Part shown: positions 41,788-48,652 of the stretch, one piece after another
Layout of the letters: the number at the start of each line of letters is the position of its first letter
Position numbering within the stretch: position 1 is the first letter of the stretch
Assembly (NCBI GenBank): GCA_011390575.1
Contig: JAABSE010000021.1
Span: 1 to 48,652 of the forward strand
DNA from: Sphingobacteriia bacterium
GTDB taxonomy: Bacteria > Bacteroidota > Bacteroidia > Bacteroidales > UBA7960
DNA length: 48,652 bases
Direction of reading: 5' to 3'
Position numbers and translations under genes: made by a program
The notes under the pieces: generated by a model
The model's database searches: none
What the model was told of the DNA's origin: nothing
Seen by the model: the letters and a program-made list of their open reading frames with translations, nothing else

Positions 41788-42897
41788 ATGGAAGATCGTT
41801 TGGTAACTTTAGCTACAGATCATTATACCGCAGCAGAAATTTTGAAGGCAAGACTTGAAAGTGCTGGTATTGAATGTTTTTTAAAGAATGTAAATCTGGT
41901 TCAGGGGGCTGTATCAGAAGGGGTGCAAATTCAAATCAGGGAGTCGGACGTTGAAAGAGCCCTGCGTATCATTATGGAGCTGAAAAGCATACAGGAGCAG
42001 AAGGAAGCCAGCGATATGAAAGAGATACGGCGTATTCTTGTGCCGGTTGATTTTTCCGGATTTTCTAAGACGGCCTGCAAATATGCCATTAAACTCGCCG
42101 AAAAGTACAATGCTGATATTAAGATTCTTCATGTTTTCTATGCACCGATTGTAGATTTGGTGCCCATTACAGATGCATATTCCATTCAGGTCGACATGGA
42201 TATTAACCTGAGAGAAATGGAGGAGCAGGCAAAGAGAAAACTGGTGGAGTTCGTGTCGGAAATCAGGCAGATTGCTGCCGATGAAGGACATGAGGAAATA
42301 AAGATCAGTTATTCACTCAGGGAAGGAATTGTGGAAGACGAAATTTCCTCCATGGCCAAAGCTTATAAACCCGGTATTATTGTGGTGGGTTCGAAAGGAA
42401 AAGGGGAGAAGCAAAGCGACATCATTGGCAGTGTTGTTTACAGAGTGCTTGATAAAACCAAGATACCGGTACTTGCTATCCCTGAAAAAGCGAATCTTGA
42501 AAATTTCACCAATGTAAAAAATATTGTGTATGTAACAGATTTTGATGAATCTGATTATGTTGCTATCCGAAGACTTATTTACATTGTATCTGCCTTTGAC
42601 GTGAAAATTTATTGTGTTCATGTTTCCAAAGATAAAGAAGACAAGTGGGATTCGGCAAAGATGGATAATCTGAGAGATTACTTTAAAAGAATCACCAAAA
42701 ATGCAGAAGTGGAATGCAGTTTTATCAAAGGCGATAATCCGGTAGCCAACCTTGAGGCTTTTTGCCAGCTCAACGAAATAGATATTATTGCCCTCAGCAA
42801 CAAGAAAAGAGGATTGCTGCAAAGAATATTCAATCCCGGGCTTACACGCAAGTTAATCCATTCAGGCAATCTTCCTCTTTTATTATTCAGAGCCTGA
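41788..42897 (+). CDS. DUF2007-Usp-Usp fusion protein
   Basis: The 369-aa cytoplasmic protein has an N-terminal DUF2007 domain (about 1-66, RLVTLATDHYTAAEILKARL and AGIECFLKN, a small 'signal-transducing' module), then a Usp domain (about 80-235) starting RRILVPVDFSGFSKTACKYA and with the ATP-binding motif GSKGKGEKQSDIIGS at 201-215 (G-x2-G-x9-G-S/T). A second Usp domain (about 243-369) has lost the ATP motif (LSNKKRGLLQRIF). Single Usp domains bind ATP or act as stress modulators; a split active/inactive pair suggests a regulatory dimer inside one chain. No adjacent partner is evident. Confidence 0.88.
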   Translation: MEDRLVTLATDHYTAAEILKARLESAGIECFLKNVNLVQGAVSEGVQIQIRESDVERALRIIMELKSIQEQKEASDMKEIRRILVPVDFSGFSKTACKYAIKLAEKYNADIKILHVFYAPIVDLVPITDAYSIQVDMDINLREMEEQAKRKLVEFVSEIRQIAADEGHEEIKISYSLREGIVEDEISSMAKAYKPGIIVVGSKGKGEKQSDIIGSVVYRVLDKTKIPVLAIPEKANLENFTNVKNIVYVTDFDESDYVAIRRLIYIVSAFDVKIYCVHVSKDKEDKWDSAKMDNLRDYFKRITKNAEVECSFIKGDNPVANLEAFCQLNEIDIIALSNKKRGLLQRIFNPGLTRKLIHSGNLPLLLFRA

Positions 42898-43011
42898 TTT
42901 GAGCTGATGGTTTGCGAGGGAGGTACAGTTGTTTAATTATATTTAACTTTGGGTTAAACAAGACTCTGCTTCAAGGGTTTAATAATAGCAATTAAATTTC
43001 CCGGAGGGTCT

Positions 43012-43449
43012 ATGAGAATTCGATTGATAACAACTGTCAATGCTTCTTTTCAAAGAGTGCATCAGGATTTCAACAAGAAATTGTTTGATTACCTGATGCC
43101 ACCCTTTGGCCTTGCTTCAATCATAAGATATGAAGGCCAGAGCCCCGGAGATATTATTGATTTAAAGTTCAATATTCCTTTTGTGGGGAACTGGACTGTT
43201 ATCATCAAGGAATCCTGGCTTTCACACAGAGAATATGGCTTTATTGACCGGGGATTAAGAGTTCCCTTTGGTATTCAATACTGGAAGCATATTCACAGGG
43301 TAGTGGCACGCGACAACCATTCAGGTTTTATTGTAGACGATATTGAATACGAAACCGGCTCCCGGTTTCTCGATTATCTGCTTTATTTGCCGCTGTTGGG
43401 GATTTTTTATCCGCGCAAATTTCTTTACCGCAGATTTTACAAAAAGTAA
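43012..43449 (+). CDS. SRPBCC-like ligand-binding protein
   Basis: The 145-aa protein shows the Bacteroidota SRPBCC-family pattern: MRIRLITTVNASFQRVHQDF at the start, LFDYLMPPFGLASIIRYEGQ, SPGDIIDLKF, WTVIIKESW, FIDRGLRVPFGIQYWKHIHRV, DDIEYETGS and a C-terminal YLPLLGIFYPRKFLYRRF. It is likely a small alpha/beta cup that binds a hydrophobic ligand. No signal peptide. Ligand unknown. A CCCGGAGGG lies before the ATG, a possible ribosome-binding site. Confidence 0.75.
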   Translation: MRIRLITTVNASFQRVHQDFNKKLFDYLMPPFGLASIIRYEGQSPGDIIDLKFNIPFVGNWTVIIKESWLSHREYGFIDRGLRVPFGIQYWKHIHRVVARDNHSGFIVDDIEYETGSRFLDYLLYLPLLGIFYPRKFLYRRFYKK

Positions 43450-43946
43450 GTTCAATGGCACAGTGCCGCAAATGGGACTAAAGTCCCGCATGAAGTTTCT
43501 GAATTTTATTCCGGCAGTTAAAACTGACGGTAATAGAAAAGGGTAGAGATAAATTTTCCAATTGTTCCCATCTTTTTAAATCAAGATATTTTGAGTACAC
43601 TCAGAATTACTTTGATTTGTTAACCCTTATAAACAAAAACTATCTATTGCCGTCGTGCTTTAGCCGACGGTTAAAAGAAGGCAGAAAAAAAAGCGCTGAG
43701 CAGAACCCATGTGAAGAGAAGGGCATTTGAGGACAGCGCAATTATTACCCCGGGTTGATTGCAAATGGGACTAAAGTCCCGCCAAAGGTTAAGTATTTTG
43801 TTTCCGGCAGTTAAAACTGAGGGCAATAGATAAGAACAGCAATGGATAAGGGCATAGAATAATTGTGCATTTTATTCGTTTATGAACAAGGCTTTTTTGT
43901 AATTTCGAACCATTATGATTCGGAATTTTATCCTTGAACAATTACT
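43450..43946. repeat. REP-like extragenic repeat region
   Basis: The 497-base gap between the SRPBCC and peptide-binding genes has no credible CDS. GGGACTAAAGTCCC occurs twice, at 43474-43487 and 43767-43780, each with a GCAAAT or CGCAAAT lead. Each copy is followed by a hairpin of the form CCGGCAGTTAAAACTG at 43511-43530 and 43804-43823. Between them lies CCGTCG...CGACGG at 43650-43670. The pattern matches extragenic palindromes of Bacteroidota, which are sometimes moved by REP-associated transposases. The right end holds a TAATTTCG element before the next gene. Confidence 0.65.
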
Positions 43947-45602
43947 ATGCGTATATCAGGTTTTTCATTTTTCCTCGTGCTGTTAATTTCCTTTACCTAC
44001 TCGTGTAAAGGCCCCTATGAAGATCATTCACACCTTTCGCTGTTCAGATACAATGAAGATGGAAATATTACCTCCCTCGACCCTGTATATGCGCGCAACC
44101 AGTCCAATATATGGGCTACAACACAAATTTTCAACGGGCTTGTTCAACTCGACACGCTGTTGAATGTTAAACCTGCCATTGCCCATAGCTGGAATATTTC
44201 TTCCGATGGAACGGTCTATACTTTTTACCTGCGCGATGATGTTTATTTTCATGATGATGAAGCTTTTTCGGGCAACCAGGGAAGAAGGGTAGTTGCAGAA
44301 GATTTTGTATTTAGTTTTGGAAGGCTGATCGACCCTGCACTGAATTCTCCAGGCAGCTGGGTCATGAACCCTGTAGCACTAAAAAATGATGGAACCCTTG
44401 ATATGGAAGCCCTGTCCGATTCTGTGCTGCAAATAAGACTGAAAGAGCCTTTTCCTCCCATGGCAGGGTTACTTTGTATGCAGTATTGTTCTGTTGTTCC
44501 TCATGAGGTGCTGGAAGCCAGAGGACAGGATTTCAGGAAAACCCCCGTGGGTACAGGCCCTTTTCAGTTTCAATTCTGGAAAGAAGGGGTGAAGCTGGTG
44601 TTCAGAAAAAACGAGAACTACTTTGAATTTGAAGGCAATGAACGGCTCCCATACCTGGATGCAGTATCCATTAGCTTTATCCAGGACAGACAAACGGCAT
44701 TTCTTGAATTTATCAAAGGAAATCTGGATATTCTCACCCGGATCGATGCCAGCTATAAAGATGAGCTGTTGACACCCGAGGGTGATTTGCAGGAAAAACA
44801 TAATGACCGGTTTTACAAACTTACCGGTCCTTTTCTCAATACTGAATACCTGGGTATTCTGGTGGATGATAAAGCGCCCAATAGTTTGTCTGCATTGCAG
44901 AAAAAGAAAGTGCGGCAGGCTATAAACTATGGTTTTGACAGAGAAAAAATGCTCAAATATCTTCGTAATAACCTGGGCACACCCGCTCATGCCGGTTTTG
45001 TCCCGGTGGGAATGCCCGGTTTTGATAAAAATGAAGGTGGATTTTCTTACCAGCCCGATAAGGCAAGAAGGCTCCTTGCAGAAGCAGGCTTCCCCAATGG
45101 TGATGGTTTGCCTTCCATCGAACTCTCAACTACTTCGCTGTATATGGATATCGGGCAATATATTCAGCACGAATTGTCGCGGGTTGGTATCCGCTTGCAA
45201 ATCAATGCAATGCCTCCTGCTACCTTACGCGAAATGATGGCCAAAGCCGATGCTGCTTTTTTCAGAGGCTCCTGGATTGCTGATTATCCCGATGCGGAAA
45301 ATTATCTTGCTCTGTTTTACTCCCCCAATCATGCTCCTGCAGGGCCTAATTATACGCGATTTACCAGCAATGAATTCGATCTGTTATACCAACAGTCCAA
45401 ATCCATTGTGGATGATTCCCTGAGATTTGAATATTACAGAAGGCTTGACAGTATTATTGTTGAAGAAGCTCCGGTGGTGCCCTTGTTTTATGATCAGTCT
45501 GTGAGGTTTTTACCCCATCATGTGAAGGGACTTGAGACCAACCCCTTAAATCATATGTTGTTGAAAAGAGTCAGGATAGAGGGGCAGGAGAGAAACCTTT
45601 GA
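43947..45602 (+). CDS. peptide/nickel-type ABC substrate-binding lipoprotein (SBP family 5)
   Basis: The 551-aa protein has a lipoprotein signal peptide (lipobox FTYSC, Cys20). It follows the DppA/OppA pattern: ITSLDPVYARNQSNIW, PAIAHSWNISSDGTVYTFYL, DDVYFHDDEAF, GRRVVAEDFVFSFGRLIDP, PVGTGPFQFQFWKEG, a central QAINYGFDREKMLKYLRN and a late YQQSKSIVDDSLRFEYYRRL. It probably captures oligopeptides. No permease or ATPase lies nearby, so the transporter parts must be elsewhere or the protein has another use. The last residues overlap no gene; the convergent hydrolase ends 68 bases later. Confidence 0.9.
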   Translation: MRISGFSFFLVLLISFTYSCKGPYEDHSHLSLFRYNEDGNITSLDPVYARNQSNIWATTQIFNGLVQLDTLLNVKPAIAHSWNISSDGTVYTFYLRDDVYFHDDEAFSGNQGRRVVAEDFVFSFGRLIDPALNSPGSWVMNPVALKNDGTLDMEALSDSVLQIRLKEPFPPMAGLLCMQYCSVVPHEVLEARGQDFRKTPVGTGPFQFQFWKEGVKLVFRKNENYFEFEGNERLPYLDAVSISFIQDRQTAFLEFIKGNLDILTRIDASYKDELLTPEGDLQEKHNDRFYKLTGPFLNTEYLGILVDDKAPNSLSALQKKKVRQAINYGFDREKMLKYLRNNLGTPAHAGFVPVGMPGFDKNEGGFSYQPDKARRLLAEAGFPNGDGLPSIELSTTSLYMDIGQYIQHELSRVGIRLQINAMPPATLREMMAKADAAFFRGSWIADYPDAENYLALFYSPNHAPAGPNYTRFTSNEFDLLYQQSKSIVDDSLRFEYYRRLDSIIVEEAPVVPLFYDQSVRFLPHHVKGLETNPLNHMLLKRVRIEGQERNL

Positions 45603-45670
45603 TCGGGGCAAGTCCGATTGGTTTAATCAAGCCTGAGTATGTTGTAATCAGGGGCAGATAAGTCTGTCTG

Positions 45671-46441
45671 TTAATCCTTGATTTCAATTTGTAGTCCATC
45701 ATAACCCAGCCTGATGTTTTCTGGCAACAAATCATTTACTTCACGGTGTAAACCCATTTGGTGGCTGATATGGGTAATGTATCCTTTTTCCGGCGCCAGT
45801 TCCTGCAGCAGCTCTGTCGCTTGCTGTAAATTGAAATGTGAATGATGCTTTTCTTTTCTTAATGCATTTATAATTACTACTTTACTGCCTCTTAATTTAT
45901 CAAACTCTTCAGGTTCTATAAAGCTTGCATCGGTGAGGTAAGAAAAGTTACCGATACGGAAACCCAAAACAGGCATTTTGCCATGGTATGCTGCTATAGG
46001 TATGATTTTATCCTGACGGATAGAAAAAGGCTCACTGGAAATGGTATGCAGGTTGATCTGAGGAACTCCGGGATATTTATCTTCACCAAAAGCATAGGAG
46101 AAATCTTTTTGGATTACTTCAAGAGAGCTTTCATTGCCATAAATATCCATTGGCCTCTTTTGTATCCAGTTAAAAGCTCTTACATCATCTATTCCTCCAA
46201 TATGATCTTTGTGATTGTGGGTTATCAGAATAGCATCAAGCCGTCTGACTTTCTCACGAAGCATCTGCTGGCGAAAATCCGGTCCGGCGTCAATAGCTAT
46301 AACATTGTGAGGCGTTTGAACCAATACGGAAGCTCTCAGTCGTTTGTCTCTGGCATCATCACTCTGGCAAACATGGCAATCACAGGCTACTACGGGTATT
46401 CCCTGCGATGTGCCGGTACCAAGCACGTGTATTTTTATCAT
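45671..46441 (-). CDS. PhnP-like MBL-fold phosphodiesterase
   Basis: The 256-aa protein opens MIKIHVLGTGTSQGIPVVAC with CDCHVCQS (C20, C22, C25), the structural zinc-site pattern of PhnP, then DAGPDFRQQM and the active-site ITHNHKDHIGG (H75, H77, D79, H80), later YLTDASFI and GYITHISHQMGLH. This group cleaves cyclic phosphates such as 5-phosphoribosyl 1,2-cyclic phosphate; in genomes without the phn operon, as seen here, the substrate is unsettled. The open frame extends to 46543, but the conserved start is the ATG at 46441. Confidence 0.85.
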   Translation of the reverse strand: MIKIHVLGTGTSQGIPVVACDCHVCQSDDARDKRLRASVLVQTPHNVIAIDAGPDFRQQMLREKVRRLDAILITHNHKDHIGGIDDVRAFNWIQKRPMDIYGNESSLEVIQKDFSYAFGEDKYPGVPQINLHTISSEPFSIRQDKIIPIAAYHGKMPVLGFRIGNFSYLTDASFIEPEEFDKLRGSKVVIINALRKEKHHSHFNLQQATELLQELAPEKGYITHISHQMGLHREVNDLLPENIRLGYDGLQIEIKD

Positions 46442-46725
46442 ATGAAGTTTGAACTTTTCTGCGCCAATCCGGGCTTCTGCCCGTCCTTTCAAGGATTTTG
46501 TGATTTGTTGCGGCGAAGTTAATGAAATAATATAACCCCGCATAAGTTCAATGGTTCAGCCAATACCCTTGTCATGCTCTCAAGACTGGATAAAAAAAAA
46601 CACTAAATCGGGTTGGGTTAATGCAATAGCCAAATCATGAAATTTTTTTTTACATCAATTTTGGCTACATTCGCAAGTTGAAGCGAACTTTAAGATTCTA
46701 TTAAAAAACATGCAATTACCTGGAT

Positions 46726-47238
46726 ATGCAGAATGATTTTAAAAAAATTGACCCTTACCGCTTGGATGAAAGTATTTTCAAGCTAATAGGTAAGGACTGG
46801 ATGTTGATTGCTTCGGGCAGCAAAGAAAACTACAATATGATGACCGCCAGCTGGGGCACAAGCGGGATTCTTTGGAATAAGCCCATTGCAATTATTTTTG
46901 TGCGACCCCAGCGGTATACGCTTGAATTTCTGGAAAAAAATGACCATTTCACGCTTAATTTTCTTGATGATTCCTATCGCGATACTTTAAATCTTCTGGG
47001 TACAAAATCCGGACGCGATATCAACAAAATGGAAACAGACGGACTGCAAGCTGTAGAGTCTGAAAATGGTACGGTGTATTTTCAGCAGTCCCGCATTTTT
47101 ATGGAATGTAAAAAGATTTATTTTGACGATATCAAACCTGAACTATTCCTGGATCCGTCCATCCATAAGATGTATCCCAACAAAGATTATCACCGGATGT
47201 ATATTGGAGAAATAATAAATTGTATGACAAGCAGATAA
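46726..47238 (+). CDS. flavin reductase-like FMN-binding protein
   Basis: The 170-aa protein has MLIASGSKENYNMMTASWGT at about 26-45, then IAIIFVRPQRYTLEFLEKND and FTLNFLDDSYRDTLNLLGTK with SGRDINK. This is the split-barrel flavin-reductase pattern, with the serine/threonine and G-x-S features of the FMN pocket. It probably reduces or binds FMN and passes electrons to another enzyme. A TACATTCG element lies about 55 bases upstream. It precedes the DUF6913 gene by 64 bases. Confidence 0.83.
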   Translation: MQNDFKKIDPYRLDESIFKLIGKDWMLIASGSKENYNMMTASWGTSGILWNKPIAIIFVRPQRYTLEFLEKNDHFTLNFLDDSYRDTLNLLGTKSGRDINKMETDGLQAVESENGTVYFQQSRIFMECKKIYFDDIKPELFLDPSIHKMYPNKDYHRMYIGEIINCMTSR

Positions 47239-47302
47239 CCGTAACGACTATTTACTGAAAAGCCAAAATCAAATTATATACTTATTCACTGAGGAATAAA
47301 CA

Positions 47303-47866
47303 TTGAAAGCACTAAGGAAATTACTGGACCAGTACCGATTATGGTTGCTCAAGCGAGCTCATAAAATGGTAAAAAGACAACGCAGGATGATGGGGTATCA
47401 TCCGGCCATAAGCATAGGTATTATGTATGATGCCACCAATGAAGCTGATTACAAGCATGTTACCCACCTGGTAAGGGAGTTACAGCAGGATCAGAAAAAG
47501 GTGAAAACATTGGGCTATGTTACTGAAAAGAAAATGCCTGATCACTGTTTTCCCAAACTTACTTTTGAGTTTTGCAACGCAGCCTCTTTTTCCTGGAATC
47601 AGCAGCCTTTGGCACAAAATGTAAAAGATTTTATTTCCGGTTCATATGATGTGCTCATCGATCTAACGCCCTCTTATCTGCATCACATAAAATATCTCAG
47701 TGCTGTTTCCAAAGCAAAAATGAAAGTGGGAAGGTATGTTGAGAAATACGTAGAAGTATATGATCTTATGCTTCAGGTTGATGACAATAATTCGATAGAG
47801 GAAACCAGCGGTCAAGTTATACACTATTTAAAAATGATTAATAACAATGGAAATAAGCAAGAATAG
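47303..47866 (+). CDS. DUF6913 family protein
   Basis: The 187-aa protein begins at a TTG codon, with GAGGA about ten bases upstream. The next in-frame ATG (residue 22) would remove the basic helix (RLWLLKRAHKMVKRQRR) that precedes the domain. It then has SIGIMYDATNEADYKHVTHL, KTLGYVTEKKMPD, DVLIDLTPSYLHHIKYLSAV and LMLQVDDNN, the DUF6913 order. The family has no known function. The 3' end overlaps the start of dapA by 20 bases in another frame, so the two are probably translationally coupled. Confidence 0.8.
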   Translation: MKALRKLLDQYRLWLLKRAHKMVKRQRRMMGYHPAISIGIMYDATNEADYKHVTHLVRELQQDQKKVKTLGYVTEKKMPDHCFPKLTFEFCNAASFSWNQQPLAQNVKDFISGSYDVLIDLTPSYLHHIKYLSAVSKAKMKVGRYVEKYVEVYDLMLQVDDNNSIEETSGQVIHYLKMINNNGNKQE

Positions 47867-48652
47867 TTTCCGGGGTACCGGAGTAGCGATCGTTACACCC
47901 TTTCACAGGGAAGGAAGTATTGACTTTAAATCCTTTGAAAGAGTTATAGAATACCAGATTCAGGAGGGTGTAGACTATATCGTTTTTATGGGTACCACCG
48001 GAGAGTCGGTTACATTAAACAACGACGAAAAAACTGCTGTACAATGTTTTGGGCTTGAGATTGTTGATAACAGAGTACCTGTTGTGATAGGAGTGGGGGG
48101 CAACAATACCCGTCAGGTGGCATATCAGCTCAAAGAAACTGATTTTACAGGTGTTTCAGCTATCCTTTCAGTAAGCCCTTACTATAACAAACCCCAGCCC
48201 AAGGGAATTTACAATCATTACAAAGCCATTGCAGCTGAAAGTTCTGTACCGGTTATCATGTATAATGTTCCCTCCAGAACAGGGTCCAATATGGATGCTG
48301 ACACCATTTTGAAAATAGCCCATGAGGTACCCAATATTATTGCCGTTAAGGAAGCATCAGGCGACCTGGCCCAGTGCTCGCGTATTATACAGAACAAACC
48401 GGATAACTTCCTGGTCATTTCAGGCGATGATGCCCTTACTTTGCCTTTTATGGCCATTGGTGGCGATGGGGTTATTTCTGTGATTGCCAATGCTTTTCCC
48501 AAAGAATTCTCAAATATGGTGCGATACTGCCTGGAAAATGATTTTCAGAAGGCCAGAGAATTGCACTATCAATTGTTTGATTTTATTGAAGCCATTTATG
48601 CAGATGGCAGTCCTTCCGGAGTTAAAGCTTTGCTTGAAATTATGGGACTTTC
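47847..48652 (+). CDS. dapA: 4-hydroxy-tetrahydrodipicolinate synthase (3' end beyond window)
   Basis: The visible 268 codons begin MEISKNSFRGTGVAIVTPFH and continue in frame to the window edge, so about 25-30 residues are missing. DapA hallmarks are GTTGES (T50, T51), SPYYNKPQPKG with Tyr112-113, MYNVPSRTG (Tyr139, Arg144) and the Schiff-base Lys168 in IIAVKEASG. It condenses pyruvate with aspartate semialdehyde in lysine and diaminopimelate biosynthesis. The start ATG lies inside the end of the DUF6913 gene. Confidence 0.96.
   Translation, partial: MEISKNSFRGTGVAIVTPFHREGSIDFKSFERVIEYQIQEGVDYIVFMGTTGESVTLNNDEKTAVQCFGLEIVDNRVPVVIGVGGNNTRQVAYQLKETDFTGVSAILSVSPYYNKPQPKGIYNHYKAIAAESSVPVIMYNVPSRTGSNMDADTILKIAHEVPNIIAVKEASGDLAQCSRIIQNKPDNFLVISGDDALTLPFMAIGGDGVISVIANAFPKEFSNMVRYCLENDFQKARELHYQLFDFIEAIYADGSPSGVKALLEIMGL

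Overview
This window comes from a Bacteroidota genome, most likely a free-living or sediment-type Bacteroidales/Marinilabiliales relative. The markers are a C-terminal type IX secretion (T9SS) sorting domain on a giant protein, SprB-type repeats, a TonB-dependent receptor next to a DUF4249 lipoprotein, DUF3127, DUF4154, DUF6580 and DUF6913 family proteins, and TAnnTTTG-type promoter elements in place of strong Shine-Dalgarno sites. No rRNA, tRNA, CRISPR array, phage or intact transposon was recognised. The lineage is inferred from gene content, not from a marker-gene tree.

Layout. Positions 1-2.3 kb hold the tail of an unidentified gene, a small secreted beta-sandwich protein, a PepSY-type membrane protein and a DMT transporter. 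From 2.6 to 15.8 kb everything reads leftwards: aspartate ammonia-lyase fused to an N-terminal cyclic-nucleotide-binding-like domain, a DUF3127 OB-fold-like protein with an SSB-like acidic tail, and two very large secreted proteins (1965 and 1481 aa) built from adhesin-type modules. An 800-base AT-rich gap with unusual G-run hairpins separates these from a rightward LRV/HEAT-like repeat protein and lipoate-protein ligase. Leftward genes for RNase Z, isoaspartyl dipeptidase and a DUF6580 membrane protein follow. Positions 21.6-25.6 kb hold a DUF2784 membrane protein, a eukaryotic-type glycogen branching enzyme, an OB-fold-like lipoprotein and a CoA-type Nudix hydrolase.

From 25.8 to 31 kb there is a signalling cluster: a DUF4154 (YfiR-like) periplasmic protein, then two paralogous membrane sensors. 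They have different extracytoplasmic domains but the same HAMP-GAF-coiled coil-PAS cytoplasmic part, and neither has a recognisable output domain. Next come a small lipoprotein, a DNA photolyase, a TonB receptor/DUF4249 pair, a sodium:solute symporter, and a secreted protein with about a dozen 16-residue GFMN repeats behind a palindrome and a sigma-54-like element. The right end carries an M14 carboxypeptidase, a DUF2007-Usp-Usp fusion, an SRPBCC protein, a REP-like repeat region, an orphan peptide-binding lipoprotein, a PhnP-like hydrolase, a flavin reductase-like protein, a DUF6913 protein and the start of dapA.

Most enzymes are ordinary housekeeping: aspartate breakdown, isoaspartyl-peptide turnover, lipoylation, tRNA 3' processing, glycogen, photorepair and lysine/peptidoglycan precursors. 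Peptide and amino-acid turnover recurs (AspA, IadA, M14 peptidase, peptide-binding lipoprotein, dapA), but these genes are scattered and do not form one operon. The best candidates for something undescribed are the CNBD-AspA fusion, the two adjacent giant secreted proteins with cohesin-like and dockerin-like ends, the output-less twin sensors, and the 16-residue-repeat surface protein with its possible sigma-54 control region.
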